Virus record (IMG/VR): IMGVR_UViG_3300028146_000029
Coordinates: 1 to 32,238 of that record
Direction: 5' to 3' (one strand)
Source of the DNA: a virus
DNA: 32,238 nt
Shown here: positions 22,894-28,618 of the stretch, piece by piece
How positions within the stretch are numbered: position 1 is the first letter of the stretch
How the letters are laid out: each line of letters begins with the position of its first letter
Program-made: the position numbers and the translations under genes
Notes under the pieces: generated by a model
The model's database searches: none
Seen by the model: the letters and a program-made list of their open reading frames with translations, nothing else
What the model was told of the DNA's origin: nothing

Positions 22894-23081
22894 AGCAGCT
22901 TCGGCTGCGCTGGCGCCGGGGTGACGCCCGGCACCCGGGGCAGCGGCTGGTAGCGCGGCGCCTCGTAGCCCGCGTCGACCTGGGCGCGGTGTGCGAGGCA
23001 CGCCCACACCACCGTGGGGTCAGGCCACAGGCCGAACCCGAACCGGCCCGGCCCGCCGCAGATCCGACAGGCTCCGCTCAA
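22890..23081 (-). CDS. 63-residue cysteine/histidine zinc-site protein (TTG start)
   Basis: Starts at TTG (23079-23081), overlapping the upstream stop (TTGA). Residues C5-R-I-C8-G-G-P-G form a knuckle and C28-L-A-H31 completes a CCCH site. A Pro-rich tail follows. The Gly/Phe-rich segment between the cysteine pairs (R-F-G-F-G-L-W-P) is unusual. Stop and start overlap with both neighbours, so it is translationally linked to them. Function unknown. Confidence 0.68.
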   Translation of the reverse strand: MSGACRICGGPGRFGFGLWPDPTVVWACLAHRAQVDAGYEAPRYQPLPRVPGVTPAPAQPKLL

Positions 23082-23281
23082 TCAGGAGGCGAGGCCTCGG
23101 GCTGCTTCACCCAGGCCTTGTCCATGATCATCACGCCAGTTTTGCCAAGCAGGACGCGCGGCATCTCTGGCTCGAGCAGCGCCGCGACCGCGCCGCGGAG
23201 CTCCTCGATCTGCCGCGCCTGGGCTTGGTTCTCGGCCTTGAGGGTGGCGACCTCCTCCCGCAGCCTATCCTCCTCGGTCAT
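23078..23281 (-). CDS. 67-residue coiled-coil protein
   Basis: The start at 23279-23281 overlaps the stop of the beta-helix gene (ATGA). An earlier in-frame start would add His/Asp/Arg-rich residues that are clearly non-coding. Residues 3-36 form a coiled coil with heptads (L-R-E-E-V-A-T-L-K-A-E-N, then I-E-E-L-R-G-A-V-A-A-L). The rest is a short tail. It may pair with the product upstream. No family recognised. Confidence 0.68.
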   Translation of the reverse strand: MTEEDRLREEVATLKAENQAQARQIEELRGAVAALLEPEMPRVLLGKTGVMIMDKAWVKQPEASPPD

Positions 23282-24492
23282 GACCACAGGTCTCCCGCGA
23301 CGTGCGTGGTCGGGATGGTCGGGGTGGTCATCTCGAACACGATCGCCGACAGCGCTGAGCTGCTCATCCACACCTCCGGGTGCGCAGTGGCGTAGAGCGA
23401 GAAGTCGGCGACGGCCATCTGGTGGTACTGGTCGAGCGTCAACGCCGGCGGCGGCGGAGGCGGAGGAGGCGGCGGTTCCGTCGTGCCTCCACCACCAGTG
23501 CCACCACCATCGCCACCCCCACCAGTGCCACCAGTGCCCCCAGTACCACCCCCGCCATTGGCACCCCCGCTGCTCGGGTTGATGAACGTCATCGAGCTGG
23601 TATCGAGGCTCGGCCGGGAGGCCAGCAGCACGGTGCCCGACTGGGCCAGGGGCCCGGTGGACAGCTGACCCCCGGTCAGCCCGAACACGCTGTTGTTGGT
23701 GAAGCCGATCGTGGTGCCGTTGGCATCGAGGATGCCGCGGCCGCTGCCGGTGTCGTCGTTGACGACGGTGTTGCCGGTGAGCGCGACGCTGTTGCCGTAG
23801 CCGGCGGCGACGCCCTCCTCGGCGTAGGCGACGATGAACGGGTTCTGGGTTGCGCCACCCTGCTCGATCACGTTGTTGGAGATCTGCGCATTGCCGCCGT
23901 TCGGCAGGTCGATGCTGTAGCTGGCGCTGCCGCCGTTATCGAAGATCCGGTTGCCGGTGATGGTGTTGTTCGCCGCGCGCGACTTGACCTCGTGGCCGAC
24001 CACCGCGTCGTGGATGTAGCTGTTGGTCAGGGTGAAGCTGGCGATCTGCCCGATGTAGAGGTTGTGCGTGCTGCCTGACCCATCGCCGTTGTGCGAGAAC
24101 TCGCTGTGATCGATGGTGATGCTGCCGTTCGGATCCGCCGCGCCCAGGATGCCGTCCTGGTTGTCGTGGAAGTAATCGTTCGAGAGGGAGAGGTTGCCGC
24201 CCTCGTAGCGAATCGCCGCGCCGTTCCTGTCGGGCACCGTGACACCTGAGATCTCGAACCCGTTGATGACGACGTTGTCGCCATGCTCGGTGATCATCGC
24301 CTTGCCGTCGTCAGGCGAGCGGGTCTCGACCATCTGCACCTCGCCGTCGACCGCCTGCAGCGTCAGGCTCTTGTCGATCGAGAGGAACTGGTCGGTGTAG
24401 ACGCCGGCGGCGACGTCGATCGTGTCGCCAGGGTTAGCGGCGTTTATCGCAGCCTGGATGGACTGGCCTACGGCCACGTTCAGCACAGTCAT
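23278..24492 (-). CDS. right-handed beta-helix (pectate-lyase-like) protein
   Basis: Encodes 404 residues from the ATG at 24490-24492 (CAGGAGCG upstream). Residues 1 to about 300 are parallel beta-helix repeats: an opening I-Q-A-A-I-N-A-A-N-P-G-D-T-I, then many N-x-[IV]-x-G-N and N-N rungs (I-S-N-N-V-I, L-T-G-N-T-V). A Gly/Thr-rich linker (about 303-339), ten consecutive prolines (340-349) and a 55-residue helical end follow. No Sec signal is present. Beta-helix proteins of this type bind or cleave polysaccharides (tailspikes, epimerases, lyases), but catalytic residues cannot be fixed here. It lies in the accessory operon, not with the tail genes. It might be an added tail part or a protein acting on host capsule. 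Confidence 0.82.
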   Translation of the reverse strand: MTVLNVAVGQSIQAAINAANPGDTIDVAAGVYTDQFLSIDKSLTLQAVDGEVQMVETRSPDDGKAMITEHGDNVVINGFEISGVTVPDRNGAAIRYEGGNLSLSNDYFHDNQDGILGAADPNGSITIDHSEFSHNGDGSGSTHNLYIGQIASFTLTNSYIHDAVVGHEVKSRAANNTITGNRIFDNGGSASYSIDLPNGGNAQISNNVIEQGGATQNPFIVAYAEEGVAAGYGNSVALTGNTVVNDDTGSGRGILDANGTTIGFTNNSVFGLTGGQLSTGPLAQSGTVLLASRPSLDTSSMTFINPSSGGANGGGGTGGTGGTGGGGDGGGTGGGGTTEPPPPPPPPPPALTLDQYHQMAVADFSLYATAHPEVWMSSSALSAIVFEMTTPTIPTTHVAGDLWS

Positions 24493-24704
24493 GTTCGCTC
24501 CTGTGGTTGGTTGCGGATCAGCTCGACTAAATGGCGGAGCCATTGAGCTGCGTCGGTTGGGGTCAGCGCGCCCCGCTCGAGAAGGGTGGCAATGTCGCTG
24601 AGCGCATTGGCCATCGATCTCGGGACCATAGCAGGCTGCGCCTTCGGTGTGTGGCTGGCTCCTGCCACCCCGACCGGACGATCCTCCTCATCGGTTGATT
24701 TCAT
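24489..24704 (-). CDS. 71-residue hypothetical protein
   Basis: Encodes a protein with a disordered N-terminal third (acidic, then Pro/Ala-rich) and a helical second half (M-A-N-A-L-S-D-I-A-T-L-L-E-R-G, then A-A-Q-W-L-R-H-L-V-E-L-I-R-N). Start and stop overlap the neighbours (ATGA on both sides), so it is part of one translational unit with the RHH-like and beta-helix genes. It may be a partner of the RHH-like protein; no family is recognised. Confidence 0.68.
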   Translation of the reverse strand: MKSTDEEDRPVGVAGASHTPKAQPAMVPRSMANALSDIATLLERGALTPTDAAQWLRHLVELIRNQPQERT

Positions 24705-25162
24705 TCAGCTGCCATAGTCGGTTCGCGTGGATCTGCGGGCATTGGGTTCGCGTCTCCCTCGTCGGTTATCTCGCTATGCTTAGCCGAGGTTAGCTCGGGC
24801 TCGGGGGCAGCAATCGCCTTCACCTTCGCCGGCCGAGGCTTTCGCTCGGGCAGCCCGCGGGCCTCCCTGACGCGCTCACCGACCAGGGCCTTCAGCCCTG
24901 GCACCCCCTTGCCGCCGGTGGCCGACAGGACCGCTGCAGAGGCGTGCAGCAGGGCGTTGAGATCCCCCTCCGCAGGATCCTTGCGCTGTTTAGCGCGGCC
25001 CGGCTTAACGTCGATAACCTCGCCGCCGATGCCGTAGGTGTTGAAGTAGTTGACCAGCCAGACCGGGACCGTGACGTGGGCCTCGTAGGCGGCGGCGTTG
25101 ATCTTCTCGCGGAGCTCGACTGGGAAGTCCTTCACCAGCCAGGATTTCACGTTGGGGGCCAT
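24701..25162 (-). CDS. ribbon-helix-helix-like DNA-binding protein
   Basis: Encodes 153 residues. The N-terminal 45 residues (S-W-L-V-K-D-F-P-V-E-L-R-E-K-I, then A-A-A-Y-E-A-H-V-T-V-P-V-W-L) read like a ribbon-helix-helix domain: a strand, then two helices with a turn. The middle (about 65-100) is Ala/Leu-rich and helical, the tail is a disordered, Pro/Glu-rich region. RHH proteins bind inverted repeats as dimers; a fitting element with inverted arms lies 9-41 bases before the start and a second copy lies inside the gene, so autoregulation is likely. First gene of the minus-strand operon that runs to 22675. Could serve as repressor or partition-type protein. Confidence 0.72.
   Translation of the reverse strand: MAPNVKSWLVKDFPVELREKINAAAYEAHVTVPVWLVNYFNTYGIGGEVIDVKPGRAKQRKDPAEGDLNALLHASAAVLSATGGKGVPGLKALVGERVREARGLPERKPRPAKVKAIAAPEPELTSAKHSEITDEGDANPMPADPREPTMAAE
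24765..24794. repeat. repeat of the 25171-25203 element, inside the RHH-like gene
   Basis: GTTATCTCGCTATGC followed by TTAGCCGAGGTTAGC lies within the coding region of the RHH-like gene. It matches the element in that gene's upstream region: the 14-base part TAGCCGAGGTTAGC is identical, and the other arm differs by only a few bases, with a 4- or 6-base spacer. The arms are inverted copies (ACCTCG-CTA and TAG-CCGAGGT). Confidence 0.6.
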
Positions 25163-25170
25163 TTGGTAAT

Positions 25171-25203
25171 GTTTACCTCGCTAAGCGCATAGCCGAGGTT
25201 AGC
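25171..25203. promoter_or_regulatory. candidate operator of the RHH-like gene
   Basis: ACCTCGCTA and TAGCCGAGGT are inverted arms separated by AGCGCA (arms match apart from one extra base). The element lies within about 45 bases of the start, overlapping the ribosome site region of the RHH-like gene. A second copy lies inside the gene at 24765. Binding by the RHH-like protein is inferred. Confidence 0.5.
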
Positions 25204-25219
25204 CGCGAATTCTTCTTGT

Positions 25220-25248
25220 TTGCAAGCTGCACGTTTTCCTTGCAAGCT
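25220..25248. repeat. direct repeats TTGCAAGCT, 20-base period
   Basis: TTGCAAGCT is found at 25220-25228 and 25240-25248, two helical turns apart, and TTGCAAGCC at 25394-25402. Such same-face spacing suits a DNA-binding protein or a small iteron set. The number of copies is too small to call an origin. Confidence 0.4.
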
Positions 25249-25342
25249 ATTGGAATTGCCCCGAGTCGCGGGGCGGCGGAGTGATCCGAATGGCCTAGAA
25301 AAGCGAAGGCCGACCCCGAAGGACCGGCCTCCCTCCCTGGCA

Positions 25343-25380
25343 GGGGAAAACTGACGAACTGACAGTTGTCAGTCTTCCCC
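25343..25380. promoter_or_regulatory. 38-base dyad, candidate operator
   Basis: GGGGAAAACTGAC (25343-25355) pairs with GTCAGTCTTCCCC (25368-25380) with one mismatch. Inside it is a second perfect palindrome ACTGACA-GT-TGTCAGT (25358-25373), and AACTGAC is repeated in tandem every 8 bases (25349 and 25357). Several half-sites in a row suggest cooperative binding by a regulator upstream of the winged-helix gene. Confidence 0.5.
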
Positions 25381-25459
25381 AACTCCGTGCCGATTGCAAG
25401 CCTCGAAAGAGGGGGGGGAAGCTGCGTCCTGGTTGGTCGGTCTCGCGGGGAGACCGAGA

Positions 25460-26098
25460 GTGGACCAACATGAGAAGAACGCCGTGCTGTTCGCGGCGGA
25501 TGACAGCCTGAACCCGAAGCTCCGAGGCCTGCTGCAGCTGCTGCTGTTCATCCTGGCACCGCGCAACAGTGACGAGGCGACCGCCACCGTGGCGGCGATT
25601 GCAGCGAGCTGTGGCGGCAAGGTCCGCACCATCCGGCGCTACCTGCACCAGCTGGCGGAGCTGGATTACCTCGACGTCCTCGACAACGGCGCGACGCGGC
25701 AGGGCGACCGATTCGTCCAGCGGCCGAACACCTACCGCATTCTCACCGTGGCCGAGCGCCACGCCCGGCGAACGGCGCGGGCAGCCGAGGTTGAGATCAT
25801 CACGGTCACACTAGACGGCCAAAATGGCAGCCAGAGTCTTCCCGAAGAAAGTAAACCTTCTTCCTGTGCCGGTACCGCGCGTGAGGCGGCCCGGGCGTTC
25901 TGGCTGCCCTTGCTGCCAGACCCAGACGCTTCGCCCGAAAGGCAAGGCGCTCACGAGCAAGGAGGCCTGGGCTTTAGCGGGCAGGTGTGGAGTCTACGCG
26001 CGGGCCCGCTACGCTCAGCAGCAGCAGCCGCGACACCGTGCCGAGGGCGTAGCCGACCGCCGCGGCCGCCGTCACCGTCAGCACCAGGACGAACATGA
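25460..26098 (+). CDS. winged-helix protein (HTH_36-like), candidate regulator or replication initiator
   Basis: The start is GTG at 25460, with GGGGAG seven bases upstream; a TTG at 25394 is in frame but lacks such a site. Residues about 20-75 form a winged helix: L-R-G-L-L-Q-L-L-L-F-I-L, then V-A-A-I-A-A-S-C-G-G-K-V-R-T-I-R-R-Y-L-H-Q-L, then L-D-Y-L-D-V. This matches HTH_36-type domains of phage replication and regulatory proteins. After about residue 130 the frame becomes Pro/Arg/Ala-rich and looks poor, while the +1 frame (from 25824) carries C-P-C-C and A-G-R-C-G-V-Y-A. The true C-terminus is therefore uncertain, or a frameshift has happened. The 3' end overlaps a minus-strand gene by 125 bases. 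Confidence 0.7.
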   Translation: MDQHEKNAVLFAADDSLNPKLRGLLQLLLFILAPRNSDEATATVAAIAASCGGKVRTIRRYLHQLAELDYLDVLDNGATRQGDRFVQRPNTYRILTVAERHARRTARAAEVEIITVTLDGQNGSQSLPEESKPSSCAGTAREAARAFWLPLLPDPDASPERQGAHEQGGLGFSGQVWSLRAGPLRSAAAAATPCRGRSRPPRPPSPSAPGRT

Positions 26099-26126
26099 AG
26101 TAGGTGAACTGGTCCCACCAGCCCAT
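25974..26126 (-). CDS. 50-residue single-helix membrane protein
   Basis: The ATG (26124-26126) comes one base after the stop of the upstream gene. After M-G-W-W-D-Q-F there is one membrane helix of Phe/Val/Leu/Ala (about residues 8-33), then a short polar tail. Missed by size-limited callers. It is the last gene of the minus-strand run from 29145 and overlaps the 3' end of the convergent winged-helix frame, so one of the two frames is wrong there; I favour this one because of its coupled start and clear topology. Confidence 0.62.
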   Translation of the reverse strand: MGWWDQFTYFMFVLVLTVTAAAAVGYALGTVSRLLLLSVAGPRVDSTPAR

Positions 26127-26127
26127 G

Positions 26128-26313
26128 TCACCAGCCGTCGCAGCGAGGGCACCGCCGCGGCACCGCGTCCCCGAACGCGTCTACGGCATTGCGGATAGCG
26201 ATCCGCTGGTCGAGCCCGAGCCGGCCGATCGCCCGCTCGATCGCGTCCAGACAGCGGTCCAGCTCCACCGCGCGCGGATCCGGCGGCTTCACGCGGACGA
26301 TGTCGGCGCTCAT
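26128..26313 (-). CDS. 61-residue helical protein with C-terminal CPRC
   Basis: The protein has two helices (V-E-L-D-R-C-L-D-A-I-E-R-A-I, then L-D-Q-R-I-A-I-R-N-A-V-D-A-F) and ends in R-R-C-P-R-C-D-G-W. Start overlaps the upstream stop (ATGA, 26310-26313). A single CxxC pair could form half of a metal site in a dimer. The sequence is well balanced and looks real. No family recognised. Confidence 0.68.
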   Translation of the reverse strand: MSADIVRVKPPDPRAVELDRCLDAIERAIGRLGLDQRIAIRNAVDAFGDAVPRRCPRCDGW

Positions 26314-26471
26314 CTGAGGTAATCGAGCCAACGCATCAGCACGATCCCGGTCGCAAGACCGCACACATACCAGAGGACGCAGAGCCGCACCCAGCGGCGG
26401 GTCAGGTTGGCGAGGTTGGGCGCGGACGCGGACCAGGGGTATCGCGGCTCTGGCTCTCCCTTTCCTGGCAT
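26310..26471 (-). CDS. 53-residue single-helix membrane protein
   Basis: The ATG at 26469-26471 gives a Pro/Glu-rich start, a basic stretch (L-T-R-R-W-V-R) and one membrane helix with cysteines (V-L-W-Y-V-C-G-L-A-T-G-I-V-L) near 32-46. The basic residues before the helix predict a cytoplasmic N-terminus. The gene begins two bases after the stop of the upstream one. Another of the mini-membrane proteins; role unknown. Confidence 0.68.
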   Translation of the reverse strand: MPGKGEPEPRYPWSASAPNLANLTRRWVRLCVLWYVCGLATGIVLMRWLDYLR

Positions 26472-26473
26472 GG

Positions 26474-26863
26474 TCACGACAACCGCAGCCGGCGCTCTGG
26501 CGCTTTGCGCTTCCTGGCCAGCGCCCGCTTGGCCGCCTCCATCTCCATGCGCTTGAACTCGCCGGCGACGTACACCGCGTCGCCATCGCCCATCCGATCG
26601 AGCATGATGCGCCGCCGGTTGGTGTCGACGAACGCCGTGCCTGGCAGCACGAACCGGCGGAACATCCCGATGTAGGCCCTCGCATCGGCCGGGCCGTCGG
26701 CGTAGGGCACCGTCGCCGGATCCGCCCGCCGATAGATCCCCGATTCGGTCCTGGTCGCGCACCAGCCGCAATACTCGATGCGGGGCTGCGCCATCCTGAC
26801 CGGTGAGTTGGGTTCTGAATCGGTCCAACAGTTGTCGCACACTGCGTGGGTCCATCGTGTCAA
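26474..26863 (-). CDS. 129-residue zinc-ribbon protein (TTG start)
   Basis: TTG at 26861-26863 is preceded by AAGGAGG seven bases upstream, the strongest ribosome site in the window. Two pairs, C9-D-N-C12 and C32-G-W-C35, enclose a Pro/Arg-rich loop (zinc ribbon). After it comes a second domain with G-I-Y-R-R, V-P-Y and a strand/helix part, ending in a very basic helix (A-K-R-A-L-A-R-K-R-K-A). The basic tail suggests nucleic-acid binding. The strong site hints at high expression. I do not know the function. Confidence 0.75.
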   Translation of the reverse strand: MTRWTHAVCDNCWTDSEPNSPVRMAQPRIEYCGWCATRTESGIYRRADPATVPYADGPADARAYIGMFRRFVLPGTAFVDTNRRRIMLDRMGDGDAVYVAGEFKRMEMEAAKRALARKRKAPERRLRLS

Positions 26864-26865
26864 TC

Positions 26866-27027
26866 TCAGTCCTCCTTATTAACGAACCTTGCGATAGCCT
26901 CGCGGTCCTCCGGATCCAACGTCCGCAACCACTGGCACATGAAACACAATGGGGGATCTGGCGTGGGGTCTTCTGCGATGGCCTGGAACACATGGCAGCC
27001 GCAGTCGGTGCAGATGAACTCGCTCAT
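26866..27027 (-). CDS. 53-residue zinc-ribbon protein
   Basis: ATG at 27025-27027 overlaps the upstream stop (ATGA). Cysteines C6-T-D-C9-G-C11 and C28-F-M-C31 form a compact zinc ribbon, followed by a helix (L-D-P-E-D-R-E-A-I-A-R-F). The last codons of this gene contain the strong ribosome site (AAGGAGG) for the next, so the two are tightly coupled. A very small gene with good codon use; function unknown. Confidence 0.72.
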   Translation of the reverse strand: MSEFICTDCGCHVFQAIAEDPTPDPPLCFMCQWLRTLDPEDREAIARFVNKED

Positions 27028-27251
27028 CGACTGGCCCACCCGATTGCACCCGCAAGGTAGAACGATCGGTCGATGTCAGCGCAAGTCTCGGCCCAGCCCA
27101 GCCAGAGCGTGGCGATCTCCTGGGTGGTCCTGGATCCGTACCACATAGGCACGCGTCCCGCGTCGGTGGCGACCTCGCGCTCGATCTCCTCGCCACGCAG
27201 GATGCGGTCGATGCGCTCCAGGATCTCGGCGGGAGCGAGCTGCTCACTCAC
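27024..27251 (-). CDS. 75-residue helical protein (GTG start)
   Basis: GTG at 27249-27251 overlaps the upstream stop (GTGA). The protein has a helix with acidic/basic pattern (I-L-E-R-I-D-R-I-L-R-G-E-E-I-E-R-E-V-A), then W-Y-G-S-R-T-T-Q-E-I-A-T-L-W, ending in A-I-G-W-A-S-R. No zinc or membrane motif. Possibly a small regulator or inhibitor, only because of size and charge; not recognised. Confidence 0.66.
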   Translation of the reverse strand: MSEQLAPAEILERIDRILRGEEIEREVATDAGRVPMWYGSRTTQEIATLWLGWAETCADIDRSFYLAGAIGWASR

Positions 27252-27454
27252 GCCTCCATGCCCCACCACGTCCTGCAGCACGCCTCGCAGAATTGCGCAG
27301 CCCAGCTGTCTTTGTTCCAGATGATCAGCGGGACGAAGTCGTCGTCGAGCTCCGCATCGCAGTAGGAACAGGTTGTCGCCATCGGTTCGTCAGGGCCGCC
27401 CCACGACACCGCCGTCCAGTTGAAGCCCTGGCGCGGACGCAGGCTGTGCGACAT
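27248..27454 (-). CDS. 68-residue zinc-ribbon protein
   Basis: Two pairs, C29-S-Y-C32 and C56-E-A-C59-C60, with an acidic middle part (L-D-D-D-F-V-P-L-I-I-W) and a Trp-rich end. The start at 27452-27454 shares one base with the upstream stop (TGATG); a second in-frame ATG at residue 25 lies just before the cysteines and might be used instead, but has no ribosome site. Another member of the CxxC mini-protein set. Confidence 0.68.
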   Translation of the reverse strand: MSHSLRPRQGFNWTAVSWGGPDEPMATTCSYCDAELDDDFVPLIIWNKDSWAAQFCEACCRTWWGMEA

Positions 27455-27678
27455 CAGTCGATCCCAGCGAAATCGAGGATCCGCTCGGCATAGCGCGACA
27501 GCACCGTCCGTACGTCTCGGTCATCCAGCTGGGCGGCCGTGAGGGTGGCCATCATCGCTGCGGCGAAGGCCTCGATCACCAAGCCAGTCGGCTGGTCCTG
27601 CACGATCGGCGCAATCGCGTTCATCAGCTGCTCGGTCATCGCAGTGCCGGCGTCGAACTGGTCGTCGTCGTCGCTCAT
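27454..27678 (-). CDS. 74-residue acidic helical protein
   Basis: Begins M-S-D-D-D-D-Q-F-D and continues with amphipathic helices (M-T-E-Q-L-M-N-A-I-A-P-I-V, then V-I-E-A-F-A-A-A-M-M-A-T-L). The start at 27676-27678 overlaps the stop of the DpdA-like gene (ATGA). It may be a partner or a DNA-mimic-like acidic protein; the acidity is limited to the N-terminus, so this is weak. No family recognised. Confidence 0.66.
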   Translation of the reverse strand: MSDDDDQFDAGTAMTEQLMNAIAPIVQDQPTGLVIEAFAAAMMATLTAAQLDDRDVRTVLSRYAERILDFAGID

Positions 27679-28256
27679 CCGAATACCATCTGCGGCTGTT
27701 GGGCGATTCGATCCAGCCATCGCAACATTCTCCGCTCGTTGATATCCGGCGCTGTCGCGAGGAAATTGCCGTCGGCCGAGGCGCAGCCCCACATCGCTGC
27801 AGTGCGCAGGCGGACCTCGCTGTTCACCCGGCCCATGTGCACGCCCTTGCCACGCGCCAGAGCGCCGGCGACCAGCTCACGCGCCTGGTGGGACAATTTG
27901 AACCGGGTGGTGCCGCCGATGAACAGGACGTCGAACGCATCCCATGGCGGATCGCGCAGGCCGTCCTGGGCGACCAGGGCAGCCCTGAAGCCCGCGTCCC
28001 TGATCTTGGCCAGCACTGGCTCCGACAGGCGCCATGTCGCCACAGGGTCGCCCACGACGTCGGGCGCGGGCGCGAACAGGCACGTTGAGGCGGCGTAGTG
28101 GCGGCGGCGCAGGAACTCGAGGTAGAGCCCCTCGTCATACGTGCCGGTATAGCAGCCGGTATCCGCAGCCCAGGTTCCGGCGAGAAGATCGAAGACTTGG
28201 CGCCGCCTGGGCGTGGTCAGGAAACCAAGATCGGGCCGCTTCCCCACGAGCGACAT
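27675..28256 (-). CDS. DpdA-like (TGT-fold) protein, candidate DNA 7-deazaguanine insertion
   Basis: Encodes 193 residues; ATG at 28254-28256 has GGAG eight bases upstream, better than GTG at 28265. The pattern matches phage proteins related to queuine tRNA-ribosyltransferase/DpdA: A-D-T-G-C-Y-T-G at 31-38, P-D-V-V-G-D at 65-70, A-L-V-A-Q-D-G at 93-99, F-I-G-G-T-T-R-F-K-L at 112-121, H-M-G-R-V-N-S at 140-146 and G-C-A-S-A-D-G at 157-163. DpdA-type enzymes exchange guanine in DNA for a 7-deazaguanine base, which shields phage DNA from restriction. No preQ0 synthesis gene is in the window, so the base would come from the host or from genes elsewhere. It is short compared with true TGT enzymes (about 380), as known for phage forms. 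Confidence 0.68.
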   Translation of the reverse strand: MSLVGKRPDLGFLTTPRRRQVFDLLAGTWAADTGCYTGTYDEGLYLEFLRRRHYAASTCLFAPAPDVVGDPVATWRLSEPVLAKIRDAGFRAALVAQDGLRDPPWDAFDVLFIGGTTRFKLSHQARELVAGALARGKGVHMGRVNSEVRLRTAAMWGCASADGNFLATAPDINERRMLRWLDRIAQQPQMVFG

Positions 28257-28279
28257 TCGGATCACTCCGCTCAGATAGA

Positions 28280-28531
28280 TCAGGCGACGACCGTGGTGAT
28301 GACGCCGCCATGGTTGCCGTATGTCGTCACCCTGGCCGCGAACGTGCGCGCCAGGAGGCAGGTGATCTCCTCCTGCGCCATGTGCTTTTCTGACGCACCG
28401 ATGCGCTTCGCCTCGGCGAGCAGCTCTTCGCAGAGGATGGTGCGCGAGCTCTCCACCAGGACGTCGTAGACATCCGGCTCCTTATCGACCGGGCATCGGG
28501 CAAACAGCTGGAAGCGATATCTCGCGATCAT
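28280..28531 (-). CDS. 83-residue hypothetical protein
   Basis: The ATG at 28529-28531 is favoured because AAGGA lies at a suitable distance and because it overlaps the stop of the mini-membrane gene (ATGA). Begins M-I-A-R-Y-R-F-Q-L, then D-V-Y-D-V-L-V-E-S-S and a helical middle, ending V-I-T-T-V-V-A. It looks like a small alpha/beta protein. A 23-base gap separates it from the DpdA-like gene downstream. Not recognised. Confidence 0.68.
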   Translation of the reverse strand: MIARYRFQLFARCPVDKEPDVYDVLVESSRTILCEELLAEAKRIGASEKHMAQEEITCLLARTFAARVTTYGNHGGVITTVVA

Positions 28532-28614
28532 TCCCCCCACGTCCTTTCAATGATCAGACAGGCGATCCATGCGATCACCACGAGCGTCGGCCATGCGATC
28601 CAGATCAGCTCCAT
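28528..28614 (-). CDS. 28-residue single-helix membrane peptide
   Basis: ATG at 28612-28614, GAGG just upstream, stop overlapping the next ATG. Nearly the whole peptide is one membrane helix (about residues 2-21) with Trp, Ile, Val and Ala, then a polar end I-E-R-T-W-G-E. It would be invisible to normal callers; coupling on both sides supports it. Role unknown. Confidence 0.62.
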   Translation of the reverse strand: MELIWIAWPTLVVIAWIACLIIERTWGE

Positions 28615-28618
28615 CGCC

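Larger units (their letters stand above)
25163..25459. promoter_or_regulatory. divergent control region
   Basis: This 297-base stretch lies between the starts of the RHH-like gene (minus) and the winged-helix gene (plus) and is less GC-rich near its left end. No convincing gene is seen. It contains GGTAA/TTACC (25165-25177), the element repeated at 24765 (25171-25203), direct repeats TTGCAAGCT (25220 and 25240) and TTGCAAGCC (25394), hairpins GCCCCG/CGGGGC (25258-25274) and AGGCCG/CGGCCT (25307-25330), and a large dyad (25343-25380). The Shine-Dalgarno GGGGAG of the plus gene is at 25447-25452. Layout fits a phage control switch. Promoter boxes are not clear enough to place. Confidence 0.7.

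Noticed and set aside
25173-25382. 69-residue minus-strand frame in the divergent control region
   Set aside because: It is built on the inverted and direct repeats of the control region, has no ribosome site, and overlaps the likely operator of the RHH-like gene.
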